Shown piece by piece: positions 17,373 through 26,622 of a DNA stretch of 64,000 nt (positions are counted from its first letter, which is position 1; each line of letters begins with the position of its first letter). The translations under genes were made by a program, and so were the position numbers. The stretch spans positions 1 to 64,000 of the forward strand of contig JAPWKH010000020.1 of the NCBI GenBank assembly GCA_028283605.1. Direction: 5' to 3'. Origin of the DNA: Arachidicoccus sp. GTDB taxonomy: Bacteria > Bacteroidota > Bacteroidia > Chitinophagales > Chitinophagaceae. Below the pieces are notes generated by a model that was not told the DNA's origin, searched no databases, and was given only the letters and a program-made list of their open reading frames with translations.

Positions 17373-18971
17373 TTAAAAATTCGTCTTATTTACATCCCAC
17401 CAAACTCTTTGGCCACCATCGTCATTACCTCCTAAAGTATTTTGTACAGCCGCATCCACAGCTTCTTTATTGTCACGAATCTGATCGGAAGGATAAGGTA
17501 TACGGCGAATTTGTATATCTGTATCAATTGTGCCGCCGCTATTGTTTACTACAACAGGAAACAGCAACGGATATCCGGTTCTGCGATAATCTGCCCATGC
17601 ATCAGCGCCATCGGGAAACATGGCAATCCATTTTTGAGTAATAATGCGTTCCAGTTTTTGTTCTTTTGTAGCAGCATCGTCCCATTTGATGGTGATTGTG
17701 CTTAATGCCGGACTGTTATTAACCTCTCCGTTCGGATCTGTATAGCTTGTTTCTTTACCCGTATCGTTACTTAAATAATTTCCGATACTTGCGCCCCATT
17801 CATTCATGGAAACTGCAATGCCTTGTTCATAATCGGCTTGAATATTTCCTGCGCTGTTCCATTCGCGCAAAGCTGCTTCGGCTTTTAGAAACCATGCTTC
17901 TGCTGCAGACATAATCAATTGCGGAGAAGTTTGGGAAAAAGCTCCATTTACATTTAAATTGGAATAGCCTACTCCAATATCGTGATTAATGATTCCTCCG
18001 ATTCTTAATCCTATGTATTGGTTTAATACGGAACTATCTGTTGCAGGAAGAAAATACTTACTGATTCTGGGATCATTATACCCGTTCATATATGTTATAA
18101 TTGCGGCGTTAGCTCTTGTATCGCCCCAACCGGCAACCAAATTATAATCGTTGGTGCCTCCGTTCCATCCGCTGTATATTTTAATTTTAGCTGCATCTGA
18201 AGCATCTGTCAATAAACCTCCGGCATCAGCCAAGGCTTTTTCTCCTTGCAATTTTGCGGTGGCTGCATCAGCTTTTACAATGTGCATGGCCAGCCTCAAT
18301 CTCAATGTATTGGCATATTTTATCCATTTAGTACAATCTCCTCCGTAAACAAAATCATTATTCCCAACCTGCGATTTTATGCCGGAATTAGTTTGTATAA
18401 AATCTTTTAATAAACTTAAAGCTGTATCTATTTTTAGGAACATCAATGAATAAACATCTTTTTGAGCATCGTAAGTATAAGATGACCGAACTGTGCCATC
18501 TACCTGTGAATAAGGAATTGAGCCAAATCTGTCTGTAACCCGTGCGATTGCTGTAACCTCTGTAAGCCGTGTAATAGCGTATACTTCGGGAAATAAACTT
18601 TTTAATCCTTTGGTATAAAGCGCATTAAAATCTGCCATTACATATCTGTAAGCCGGATTGAAAGAACTGTTTTGCCAGTTGGGCGCGAAGCTGTAATTAA
18701 GATTATTTTTTCCCGAATTAAAGTTGCCAATCGTGGGTGACATTAAATAGCCGGACCAACTGTCTTCAGCTAAATTTATTCCTGTTTGGTAATCATGAAA
18801 AATTTCCAGTTGCGATGTACCTACTCCTTGTAATAATGCTGTATTGGAAGCAGCATATTTATCTGTATTCCATTTTTCAAAATTTTTTGTACAACCTGTG
18901 ATTAATGGAGAAGTACAAATAAAACCGATTGCCGCATAAATGAATTTTGTTTTATATGATATGTTTGTCAT
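17373..18971 (-). CDS. SusD/RagB-like glycan-binding lipoprotein
   Basis: 532 aa, a surface lipoprotein with lipobox cysteine near residue 27 (LITGCTKNFE). Sequence blocks such as ASNTALLQGVG, WKYANTLRLRLAMHI-like text (KYANTLRLRLAMHI) and PQLIMSAAEAWFLKAEAA fit the SusD-like_2 subfamily with its TPR-like helices. It forms the lid of the SusC barrel and binds the glycan substrate. It starts 21 bases after SusC and is followed after 58 bases by the GH18 enzyme, so the three are co-transcribed. Confidence 0.93.
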   Translation of the reverse strand: MTNISYKTKFIYAAIGFICTSPLITGCTKNFEKWNTDKYAASNTALLQGVGTSQLEIFHDYQTGINLAEDSWSGYLMSPTIGNFNSGKNNLNYSFAPNWQNSSFNPAYRYVMADFNALYTKGLKSLFPEVYAITRLTEVTAIARVTDRFGSIPYSQVDGTVRSSYTYDAQKDVYSLMFLKIDTALSLLKDFIQTNSGIKSQVGNNDFVYGGDCTKWIKYANTLRLRLAMHIVKADAATAKLQGEKALADAGGLLTDASDAAKIKIYSGWNGGTNDYNLVAGWGDTRANAAIITYMNGYNDPRISKYFLPATDSSVLNQYIGLRIGGIINHDIGVGYSNLNVNGAFSQTSPQLIMSAAEAWFLKAEAALREWNSAGNIQADYEQGIAVSMNEWGASIGNYLSNDTGKETSYTDPNGEVNNSPALSTITIKWDDAATKEQKLERIITQKWIAMFPDGADAWADYRRTGYPLLFPVVVNNSGGTIDTDIQIRRIPYPSDQIRDNKEAVDAAVQNTLGGNDDGGQRVWWDVNKTNF

Positions 18972-18992
18972 TGTTCAAAGTTTTTCTTTTCA

Positions 18993-21900
18993 TTAAAAAT
19001 TAAGCCCCAGATTAATACCGATATTTCGTGTTGAAGGCAAGCCGAATAAATCCACGCCGGATAACCCGTTTCCTGTGGACATGGTGATTTCCGGATCGAA
19101 TGGCGCTTTCTTTGAGAAATAAACCAGATTTCTTCCAAACACCGATAATCGTAAATTTTTAAAGAAAGAATAAGGAGATAATTTAAAATTGTAACCTAAA
19201 GATGCTTCACGAAGCCTTACAACAGTAGCGCTGTATATATACGCTTCCATAATGCCTCCTCTGCCGCCGATGGAGGAATAATATGTCTGTGCAGGAAGTG
19301 CGTTGATGGATTCTCCGGCAGCATTTACACCGTTAATGGAAACCATGCCATTGTTGCTGCTGCGTGCATTTCCGGTGGCTTCAGATACGCCATAGCTATC
19401 CATAAATGCTTGTGTTGCGGATAATACATGGCCGCCGAATTTGCCATCAACCAAAAAGTGAAAAGTAAAATTATTAATGTCAAAATCATTGCTCCATCCT
19501 AAGGTAAACTTAGGCATCGGATTACCAAGATATTGATTGCCTTGCGAAGCAATTGTATAAGGAGATGTTGCTGTTCCGCCGCCGCCAATCTCAATGCGAT
19601 TTTGATCGTCTCTTAAAAATTTGGTTCCGTATATATCGCCATATGAACCTCCCGGAGTAACCAGCGAAGTAAAATTAAAATTATTGCTGCCGGTAAGATT
19701 ATAGCTTGTAATGCCATAAGCAGGCGACAATTCCAAAACTTTATTTTTAAGCCACGCGCCGGTAATATTTGTGTTCCAGTTGAATTGTTTGCTTTGAACT
19801 ATATTTCCGCCCAATATAAATTCCAGCCCTCTGTTTTGAATATTACCTGCATTGATGGAAATATTATTATGCAATGTGGGCGCTTGCGCCTGTATATAAA
19901 AATATTGATTCTTGGTATTTGTGTTGTAATAAGTAACACTGAAATTAAACCTGTCATTTACAAATCTTACATCAAGGCCAACTTCAGAAGAGTAAGTTTT
20001 CTCAGGCTTTAAATTCAGCGCGGCGTCTGTATTTACATTCAACTGACCCGAACCGGAAAAGAAACTTGTAGGATTTGCTCTGAACGGTACAACGCCGTTT
20101 CCAACAATAGCATAGCTTCCTCTCAGTTTGGCATAAGAAATTGCATTCGGATTAAATTTAAGAAGTTTTGAAAGGATGACCGATAAACCAGCGGAAGGAT
20201 AAAAGAAATGATTTGAATTGGTAAAAGCTAAAGTGGATGACCAATCGTTTCTTGCTGTTAAAGTTAGATAAAGCCAATTATCATAAGATAAGTTTGCATT
20301 CGCAAATACCGATTGAATTTGATAACGGCTGTCGAAAGGGAAAACAACAGCTCCTCCGGAAGAATACAAATTTCCTATTGAGAAAAGATCGGGAGTATTC
20401 AAGTTGGTATAACCGTTTCCCGCATTATCGCTATTTGCATTTCCATTGGATTGATAATCGTTTATACTTGCACCAATCAATCCATTGATTTGAAAAAGAG
20501 CCGATTTGTTCGGTTGGCTAATGTTTAAGATTGCATCGCCGTATTTCAATTGCGATGTTTGCTCATTCCATATAAGGGCGCCATGCGCTAAATTATTAAG
20601 ATAAGTGTACGTGCCCTGATAATAGTCAGCTTCGTAAGTATCGCTTGTTCTGTCTAAATTTCCTCGCACCTGAAAGTTCAACCAATTGGTAAAATCATAT
20701 TTGGCAGTAAGGCCGATAATGATTCTGTTTCTGTTTGAAACATTCGGATCTTTATGTAATATCCACCATGGATTTTGCCCGAATTCATCTGTCATGTTTG
20801 GCTGTGTAAGCCAATTTTGGCGGGCAACTCCGGTATTCATTGGCAACAAATAAGTCTCTTTGTATTGGCTGAGATCAACGCCCCGCGGAAACAAATACAA
20901 TCCTACTAAAGGATTGTTGTAAAGTCCTATGTAAGGCGAATTGTTTAGCTTCTGTGTCAGGTACATAACATTGCCTTCAACCGATAATTTATTATTAAAG
21001 AAATGCCCTGTTTCTTTAAATGTAAAATTGTTTCTTGATAGCTTATTGGTTGGTTGTATGCCGCGCGCTGATGTATTGGCATAAGAAAAATAAGTTTGAT
21101 ATTGATCATTTCCTCCAGACAAGCTAATTGAGTTTGTTGCATTTAATCCGTTTTGAAAAAACAAATCCAGATTGTTGTTTGAAGATATTGTTGTATCGGC
21201 GCCCCAGCTAAACGGTGAATTGGTTACTTTTCCTGTTTTAGCATCCGGGCTTTCGCCATAGGTATTTTGAAATTTAGGTTTATAAGCTATATGCGACATA
21301 GATTCGGAAGAAGAAAAACTTACTGTAATACCTTTATTGTTGCCGCTTTTTGTTGTGATAAGAATGACACCGTTTTGTGCCTGGCTGCCATAAAGAGCTG
21401 CTGCAGAAGCTCCTTCCAATACAGTAACAGAAGCTATATCTTCCGGATTTAAATTGGAAATACCATCGCCACCATCGGGCGTGCCGCCATAAGCGCTGTT
21501 TGGCTGTGTGTTTGCATTTCCATTATTATTAATAGGAACGCCGTCAATTACATATAAAGGCTGGTTGGAGCCGCTCACAGACCGCAAGCCTCTTAAATTC
21601 ACCTTTACCGAACCTCCTATCCCCGAGGCGCTGGACGATATGGTAAGGCCTGCAACTTTTCCACTCAATGCGTTCATAAAATTGTCGGTCTTATTCCGGT
21701 TGATATTATCGGAACTTATTTGCTGTGTTTGATAGCTTAATGATCTTTCAGAGCGTTTTACGCCCAAAGCCGTTACTACTACATCTTTCCCTGCTATGGC
21801 TTCCTGTGGGGCAAGCGTAATATTTAATGTTGGGTCATTTACAGGAACTTCCTGTGTTTGATAACCAACGTACGTAAATACGAGAACGACATTGTTATCA

Positions 21901-22400
21901 GGAACTTCAATGCTATAATTTCCCTGTGCATTGGTAACAGTGCCTTTGTTAGTGCCTTTAATCAAAACACTTACGCCGGATAACGGCTTCCGGAATGTAT
22001 CTGTAACGACACCTGTAATGGTTTTTGTTTGAAATTTATTTTCGAGGTTGGATATTACAATTACTTTATTGTCCAATATTTTATAAATGAGATTTGATCC
22101 GTATAAAATGCGGTTCATCACATTTACCAATAATTCATCATGAAAATTTGCATTGACGGTGCCGGAAGGCAATAAATCATCACTAAACATTATGCGGTAA
22201 CCGGTTTTTTTTTCGATTTCGGAAAACGCCTTGCTGTATGTAACATTATTTAAACTCAGATTTAATTTTTGTGCATACCCTTTGGCGGAAGCTTGTAAAC
22301 AAGTGGCGAATAGGAGGATAATACTTAGTTTCATATATAAAATACTCTTTGAAAATTTTCTCGGGGTAAAGAGAAAGTAATGAAATAAAGATTTTTTCAT
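18993..22400 (-). CDS. SusC/RagA-type TonB-linked outer membrane receptor with STN domain
   Basis: 1135 aa. After a long signal peptide (ending near ASAKGYAQ, residue 44) comes an STN domain (about 46-110, with FSEIEKKTGYRIMFSDD), a carboxypeptidase-regulatory-like domain (about 128-210, ISGVSVLIKG-type fold with GVVTDTFRKPLSGVSV), the plug (about 215-355, with PLYVIDGVPINNNG), and a large barrel ending in INLGLNF. The STN domain marks a receptor that signals substrate binding to a FecR anti-sigma factor; a FecR gene is directly upstream. It imports the oligosaccharide bound by the SusD partner. Confidence 0.95.
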   Translation of the reverse strand: MKKSLFHYFLFTPRKFSKSILYMKLSIILLFATCLQASAKGYAQKLNLSLNNVTYSKAFSEIEKKTGYRIMFSDDLLPSGTVNANFHDELLVNVMNRILYGSNLIYKILDNKVIVISNLENKFQTKTITGVVTDTFRKPLSGVSVLIKGTNKGTVTNAQGNYSIEVPDNNVVLVFTYVGYQTQEVPVNDPTLNITLAPQEAIAGKDVVVTALGVKRSERSLSYQTQQISSDNINRNKTDNFMNALSGKVAGLTISSSASGIGGSVKVNLRGLRSVSGSNQPLYVIDGVPINNNGNANTQPNSAYGGTPDGGDGISNLNPEDIASVTVLEGASAAALYGSQAQNGVILITTKSGNNKGITVSFSSSESMSHIAYKPKFQNTYGESPDAKTGKVTNSPFSWGADTTISSNNNLDLFFQNGLNATNSISLSGGNDQYQTYFSYANTSARGIQPTNKLSRNNFTFKETGHFFNNKLSVEGNVMYLTQKLNNSPYIGLYNNPLVGLYLFPRGVDLSQYKETYLLPMNTGVARQNWLTQPNMTDEFGQNPWWILHKDPNVSNRNRIIIGLTAKYDFTNWLNFQVRGNLDRTSDTYEADYYQGTYTYLNNLAHGALIWNEQTSQLKYGDAILNISQPNKSALFQINGLIGASINDYQSNGNANSDNAGNGYTNLNTPDLFSIGNLYSSGGAVVFPFDSRYQIQSVFANANLSYDNWLYLTLTARNDWSSTLAFTNSNHFFYPSAGLSVILSKLLKFNPNAISYAKLRGSYAIVGNGVVPFRANPTSFFSGSGQLNVNTDAALNLKPEKTYSSEVGLDVRFVNDRFNFSVTYYNTNTKNQYFYIQAQAPTLHNNISINAGNIQNRGLEFILGGNIVQSKQFNWNTNITGAWLKNKVLELSPAYGITSYNLTGSNNFNFTSLVTPGGSYGDIYGTKFLRDDQNRIEIGGGGTATSPYTIASQGNQYLGNPMPKFTLGWSNDFDINNFTFHFLVDGKFGGHVLSATQAFMDSYGVSEATGNARSSNNGMVSINGVNAAGESINALPAQTYYSSIGGRGGIMEAYIYSATVVRLREASLGYNFKLSPYSFFKNLRLSVFGRNLVYFSKKAPFDPEITMSTGNGLSGVDLFGLPSTRNIGINLGLNF

Positions 22401-22480
22401 ACTTTTAATTTGCTTTTTTTAAATGGTTAAAAATGAATTATTGCCTGAAGTAAATAGCGTTCATGCAAACGTTTTGACCA

Positions 22481-22506
22481 GCGGGAAATGCGCCAACATT
22501 TCCCGC
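22481..22506. repeat. Perfect hairpin between fecR and susC
   Basis: A perfect 10-bp inverted repeat (GCGGGAAATG / CATTTCCCGC, 6-base loop) lies in the 223-bp gap. The T-run is on the plus strand, so for the fecR-susC transcript (minus strand) it is a stem without a U-tract, perhaps an mRNA processing or stability element that uncouples susC from fecR. Confidence 0.6.
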
Positions 22507-22587
22507 ATTTTTTTAGTACGGCATTTTAATTACAAAAGTTCACAGTTGTCTTATTTCAGACAGGGGGTAACATGTTGTTGTTTTAAG

Positions 22588-22618
22588 GGTTAAGTTCGTC
22601 GGTCAAAAGGTTAAGTTC
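22588..22618. repeat. Paired direct repeat GGTTAAGTTC after fecR
   Basis: GGTTAAGTTC occurs at 22588-22597 and 22609-22618, exactly 21 bp apart, just past the fecR stop. The spacing puts both copies on the same helical face, so a regulator site for susC is possible; chance is not excluded. Confidence 0.3.
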
Positions 22619-22623
22619 TCACA

Positions 22624-23733
22624 TTAGCGTGTAATGATTATATTTCCTTCATTATGTGTTTTATATTTAAATGCCCGTATTAATTGCAATTCATTCAAAG
22701 CCTGCGTAACAGTTTCCCCTTCAAAAACGCCACTAAATCTATAACTGGCTACGGCAGAGTCTTCTATATTAATTTTTATGTTGTACCATTTAGACATTCT
22801 TGTTGCGAGCTGGGAAAATGGCTCAGCTATAAATGCCAATTGATTTTGCATCCATGCGGTTTCCGATACGAGGGAATCGCCTTTTTTATCTTTTATTTGT
22901 CCAATATTTACAACGGCAAAACTGTTATCATCCAAAGAACCTGAACTGACAACCGCATTTAAGGAAAGCATATCCTTGATATTATTGCTACTTTTTTTAT
23001 AAACAAATTTTTGTTTAGGCTGAAGTAACAGTTTTTGATTAGGTGTTTTTGCTACATAGATTTCAACAGCGCCCTTTAATAAGGTTGTTTCCATACTACT
23101 GTCAGAGGGATATGCTTTCACGTTAAATGTTGTTCCAAGGTCCTCTATATCTATACTATAAGGAGTGTGAATTATAAATGGATGTTTTGCATTATGTTTT
23201 ACTTCAAAATATGCTTCGCCGATAAGATTTATTTCGCGGCTTTCAGATTGTAAATATTTTTTCGAATAAGAAATGCTGCTTCCCGAATTGAGCCAAACCT
23301 TTGTGCCGTCAGGTAATGCAAGCATTTTGCGAGTATTAGCTCCGGAAACTATTTTCGTCAATTCAGATTTATTTAGGTATTTTATACCGAATCCTATGCC
23401 GATAAATATGATGACTGCTGCAGCCACTTTCCATACCCGGCTTACCGTAAAAAACGATTTGTGTATAGGTTGTATATGTTCAAAAAGGTTACCTGAATGT
23501 ATTTCACGAGATACTTTCTTTAAGAAGACTACAGATTTATTTTCCATGCCTGCTTCATCATTAGTTTCATTCAAGTTCTTCCAGTATTTCTCAAGAACAC
23601 TTAATATATGCAACGTATGCAATTTGTTTTCTGAGTCGAGCAGCACATCCAACGATGTTAATTCGTTTTCATCAGCTTCGCCACATATTTTTTTTGCTAT
23701 CAACTCCCATATATGTGTATCTTTTTGATTCAT
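22624..23733 (-). CDS. FecR-family anti-sigma factor (DUF4974)
   Basis: 369 aa. A cytoplasmic N-terminal region (1-100) binds a sigma factor, one membrane helix lies near 102-122 (KVAAAVIIFIGIGFGIKYL), then a periplasmic FecR domain (about 130-230, with LALPDGTKVWLNSGSSISY) and a C-terminal DUF4974 domain (about 295-369) that contacts the STN domain of the receptor. It is directly upstream of such a receptor. The ECF sigma gene that normally precedes fecR is missing: upstream there are 208 bases and then the divergent carB half-gene. Confidence 0.94.
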   Translation of the reverse strand: MNQKDTHIWELIAKKICGEADENELTSLDVLLDSENKLHTLHILSVLEKYWKNLNETNDEAGMENKSVVFLKKVSREIHSGNLFEHIQPIHKSFFTVSRVWKVAAAVIIFIGIGFGIKYLNKSELTKIVSGANTRKMLALPDGTKVWLNSGSSISYSKKYLQSESREINLIGEAYFEVKHNAKHPFIIHTPYSIDIEDLGTTFNVKAYPSDSSMETTLLKGAVEIYVAKTPNQKLLLQPKQKFVYKKSSNNIKDMLSLNAVVSSGSLDDNSFAVVNIGQIKDKKGDSLVSETAWMQNQLAFIAEPFSQLATRMSKWYNIKINIEDSAVASYRFSGVFEGETVTQALNELQLIRAFKYKTHNEGNIIITR

Positions 23734-23891
23734 TTTTTGGTACAGATTTCACTTCTTTTGTATAATAACAGACAGTCATTATTTAAAATACCCTTAAAAG
23801 ATTAAATTTTTTTTTACAAAAAATAAGATATGCGTGTTCAAGCAAAAAAGGTTATTGCCGAATCATAATAGAGAATATTTAGAGAGATGTA

Positions 23892-23920
23892 TTGAAATTA
23901 ATCTTTACACCTTACTTTTG
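23892..23920 (+). promoter_or_regulatory. Promoter of the carB half-gene
   Basis: TTG (23892-23894), 18 bases, then TACTTTTG (23913-23920), a good match to the Bacteroidota sigma-ABfr promoter. Transcription would start near 23927, which supports the ATG at 23942 and rules out the longer upstream reading frame. Confidence 0.6.
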
Positions 23921-23941
23921 CGCAATCTATTTTTTTCTGTT

Positions 23942-25588
23942 ATGCCAAAAGACAATTCCATTCATTCAGTATTGATTATCGGTTCCGGCCCTATTGTTAT
24001 CGGTCAAGCATGTGAATTTGATTATTCCGGCACGCAAGCAGCCCGTAGTTTGCGTGAAGAAGGAATTGAAGTAATACTTATCAATAGCAATCCTGCTACG
24101 ATTATGACAGATCCGATGATGGCAGATAAAGTTTACCTGCTGCCATTGGAAGTAGAAAGTATTGAAAAGATTTTACAGGAAAATAATATTGATGCCGTGC
24201 TTCCCACTATGGGCGGACAAACTGCGCTCAATCTCTGTAAAGAAGCAGATGAATTAGGCATTTGGGAAAAATACAATGTTCGCCTGATAGGTGTAGATAT
24301 TAAGGCGATTAACAAAGCGGAAGACCGCGAACTTTTTCGTCAGTGGATGATTGAAATGGGCATTCAGGTGGCGCCTGCCAAAACGGCCAACAGTTTTCTT
24401 GAAGGAAAAGAATTTGCACAGGAAATCGGTTTCCCATTGGTTATTCGCCCTTCATTTACACTGGGTGGTACAGGCGGCGGTTTTGTGCATTCCCCAAAAG
24501 AACTGGACGAAGCTTTAAATCGCGGATTGCAGGCTTCACCTATTCATGAAGTATTGGTGGAAAAAGCGGTTTTGGGCTGGAAAGAATTTGAACTGGAATT
24601 GCTGCGCGATGCTGCGGATAATGTTGCCATCATTTGTACCGTAGAAAATTTCGATCCCATGGGCGTTCATACAGGCGACAGCATTACAGTTGCACCGGCC
24701 ATGACGCTAAGCGATACTGCTTTTCAACTAATGCGCAATACAGCCATCCGTATGATGCGCGATCTGGGAAATTTTGCCGGCGGCTGTAATGTACAGTTTG
24801 CCCTTAATCCAATTACTGAAGAAATTATAGCAATAGAAATCAACCCGCGCGTAAGCCGCTCATCTGCATTGGCATCGAAAGCAACCGGTTATCCTATTGC
24901 CAAGATTGCGGCAAAACTTGCACTCGGCTATCGTTTGGACGAACTGAAAAATCAAATTACAAAAAATACTTCCGCATATTTTGAACCGGCTCTGGATTAT
25001 GTAATCGTAAAAATACCGCGCTGGAATTTTGATAAATTCAAAGGTGCAGACGATACGCTCGGATTACAAATGAAATCCGTTGGCGAAGTAATGGCAATCG
25101 GCAGAAGCTTCACAGAAGCAATTCAGAAAGCCTGCCAAAGCTTGGAAAATGATGCGCTCGGATTGGGATATTACGGTAAAAACCAAATGAAAGCTGATGA
25201 ACTGGTAGAATATATCAAAATACCGAAGTGGGACAGAATATTCCGTATCAAAGATGCATTGATGCTGGGCGTTACGGTAAAAACCATTGTGCAGGCAACA
25301 CTTATTGACCGGTGGTTTATTTACCAGATACAGGAACTTTGCAACATTGAAAAAGAAATAGCAAAATATTCCATTGAAACGTTGCCCATCGATTTATTAA
25401 AAGATGCAAAACGAAATGGTTTTAGCGATGCACAAATTGCAAAAATTGTACATGGCGATTGTACCGAAGACCAGGTTTATGAAAAACGAAAAGCTGCAGG
25501 CATTATCCGTGTGTATAAAATGGTAGATACTTGCAGCGCAGAATTTGAGGCCAAAACGCCTTATTTTTATAGCAGTTTTGAAAATTAA
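23942..25588 (+). CDS. carB: Carbamoyl-phosphate synthase large subunit, N-terminal half
   Basis: 548 aa from ATG 23942 ([20 protein letters not shown]). It matches the first half of CarB: the carboxyphosphate-forming ATP-grasp domain (about 1-400, with [28 protein letters not shown] and [18 protein letters not shown]) and the oligomerisation domain (about 400-548). It stops after [19 protein letters not shown], just where full-length CarB (about 1070 aa in E. coli) begins its second ATP-grasp domain. A terminator follows 42 bases later, so the second half is not downstream. A clean stop at a domain border, strong conservation and its own promoter suggest a genuine split subunit, as in Aquifex carB1/carB2, rather than decay. 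The partner half must be elsewhere. Confidence 0.9.
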   Translation: MPKDNSIHSVLIIGSGPIVIGQACEFDYSGTQAARSLREEGIEVILINSNPATIMTDPMMADKVYLLPLEVESIEKILQENNIDAVLPTMGGQTALNLCKEADELGIWEKYNVRLIGVDIKAINKAEDRELFRQWMIEMGIQVAPAKTANSFLEGKEFAQEIGFPLVIRPSFTLGGTGGGFVHSPKELDEALNRGLQASPIHEVLVEKAVLGWKEFELELLRDAADNVAIICTVENFDPMGVHTGDSITVAPAMTLSDTAFQLMRNTAIRMMRDLGNFAGGCNVQFALNPITEEIIAIEINPRVSRSSALASKATGYPIAKIAAKLALGYRLDELKNQITKNTSAYFEPALDYVIVKIPRWNFDKFKGADDTLGLQMKSVGEVMAIGRSFTEAIQKACQSLENDALGLGYYGKNQMKADELVEYIKIPKWDRIFRIKDALMLGVTVKTIVQATLIDRWFIYQIQELCNIEKEIAKYSIETLPIDLLKDAKRNGFSDAQIAKIVHGDCTEDQVYEKRKAAGIIRVYKMVDTCSAEFEAKTPYFYSSFEN

Positions 25589-25630
25589 TTCACTTATATA
25601 ACAGAGGCTTTTAGACAAAATAATGATAAT

Positions 25631-25660
25631 CCTGCAATTCAAAATTGCGGGATTTTTATT
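25631..25660 (+). terminator. Terminator after the carB half-gene
   Basis: A 9-bp stem with one G-T pair (CCTGCAATT / AATTGCGGG) and a 3-base loop, followed by ATTTTTATTT. It closes the carB transcript. Confidence 0.8.
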
Positions 25661-25833
25661 TATTTATACTTTATATTTTTTTGGATATAATACTATTATG
25701 TCAATTAGATATTTAAATCTGATTGCATTAAAATAGTAGCAGTACTTATTCGCAGGAATTTTTTTATCAATTAGAAGTTACATTTGTAATTGCTAAAATT
25801 TAATTTATTATCCTACAAAAAACAATTCTTATA

Positions 25834-26622
25834 ATGGAAACGAAAATTGAGGAAAGATTTTTGCAGCTTGTAAATATCATGGATGAATTACGCGCAAAAT
25901 GCCCTTGGGACAGGAAGCAAACCATTCATACTTTGCGTACCATGACGATAGAGGAATTGTATGAATTGATTGATGCTGTGGATAAAGAGAATTGGCAGGA
26001 TATAAAAGAAGAGAGCGGCGATATTTTACTGCATTTATTATTTTATACAAAAATTGCTTCCGAGAAAAAAGAATATAACTTGGAAGATGTGCTGCAAACC
26101 ATTATTGATAAGATGATAAAAAGGCATCCGCATATTTATGGAAACGTTTCTGTAAATGACGAAGAAGATGTAAAGAAAAACTGGCAAAAAATAAAATCCG
26201 AAGAAGGAAAGAAATCATTATTAAGCGGCGTTCCAAATGCTTTGCCATCTGTTGTAAAAGCCGCTCGCATTCAGGAAAAGGCGAAACAGGCAGGCTTTGA
26301 ATGGGAACATAAAAACGATGTATGGAACAAAGTGGAAGAAGAACTGCAGGAACTTAAAGAAGCTGAAATAAAAAACGAACAGGAAGAACTGGAAGAGGAA
26401 TTTGGCGATGTGCTTTTCAGCCTTATTAATTATGCACGGTTTCTGAATATCGATGCGGATGCAGCGCTTGAAAAATGCAATAAAAAATTCATGCAGCGGT
26501 TTCAGCTCATGGAATTGTATGCAGGCAATGATAATAAATTGCTGACCAATATGTCGCTTACGGAGATGGATGTTTTATGGAATAAAGCAAAAGCGGAAAC
26601 GCGAAAAGATAAAAATGGCTAA
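25834..26622 (+). CDS. mazG: Nucleoside triphosphate pyrophosphohydrolase MazG
   Basis: 262 aa with two MazG domains, as in E. coli MazG. The start has CPWDRKQTIHTLRTMTIEELYEL; metal-binding acidic clusters are EESGDILLHLLFY (about 63-75) and EEEFGDVLFSL (about 187-197). It hydrolyses NTPs or dNTPs to monophosphate and pyrophosphate, cleaning the nucleotide pool or tempering the stringent response. The histidine kinase gene starts within its last 8 bases. Confidence 0.94.
   Translation: METKIEERFLQLVNIMDELRAKCPWDRKQTIHTLRTMTIEELYELIDAVDKENWQDIKEESGDILLHLLFYTKIASEKKEYNLEDVLQTIIDKMIKRHPHIYGNVSVNDEEDVKKNWQKIKSEEGKKSLLSGVPNALPSVVKAARIQEKAKQAGFEWEHKNDVWNKVEEELQELKEAEIKNEQEELEEEFGDVLFSLINYARFLNIDADAALEKCNKKFMQRFQLMELYAGNDNKLLTNMSLTEMDVLWNKAKAETRKDKNG

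Noticed and set aside
22481-22514. Hairpin followed by a T-run as a terminator
   Set aside because: The T-run is on the plus strand, where no gene ends; for the minus-strand operon there is no U-tract, so it is listed as a hairpin only.
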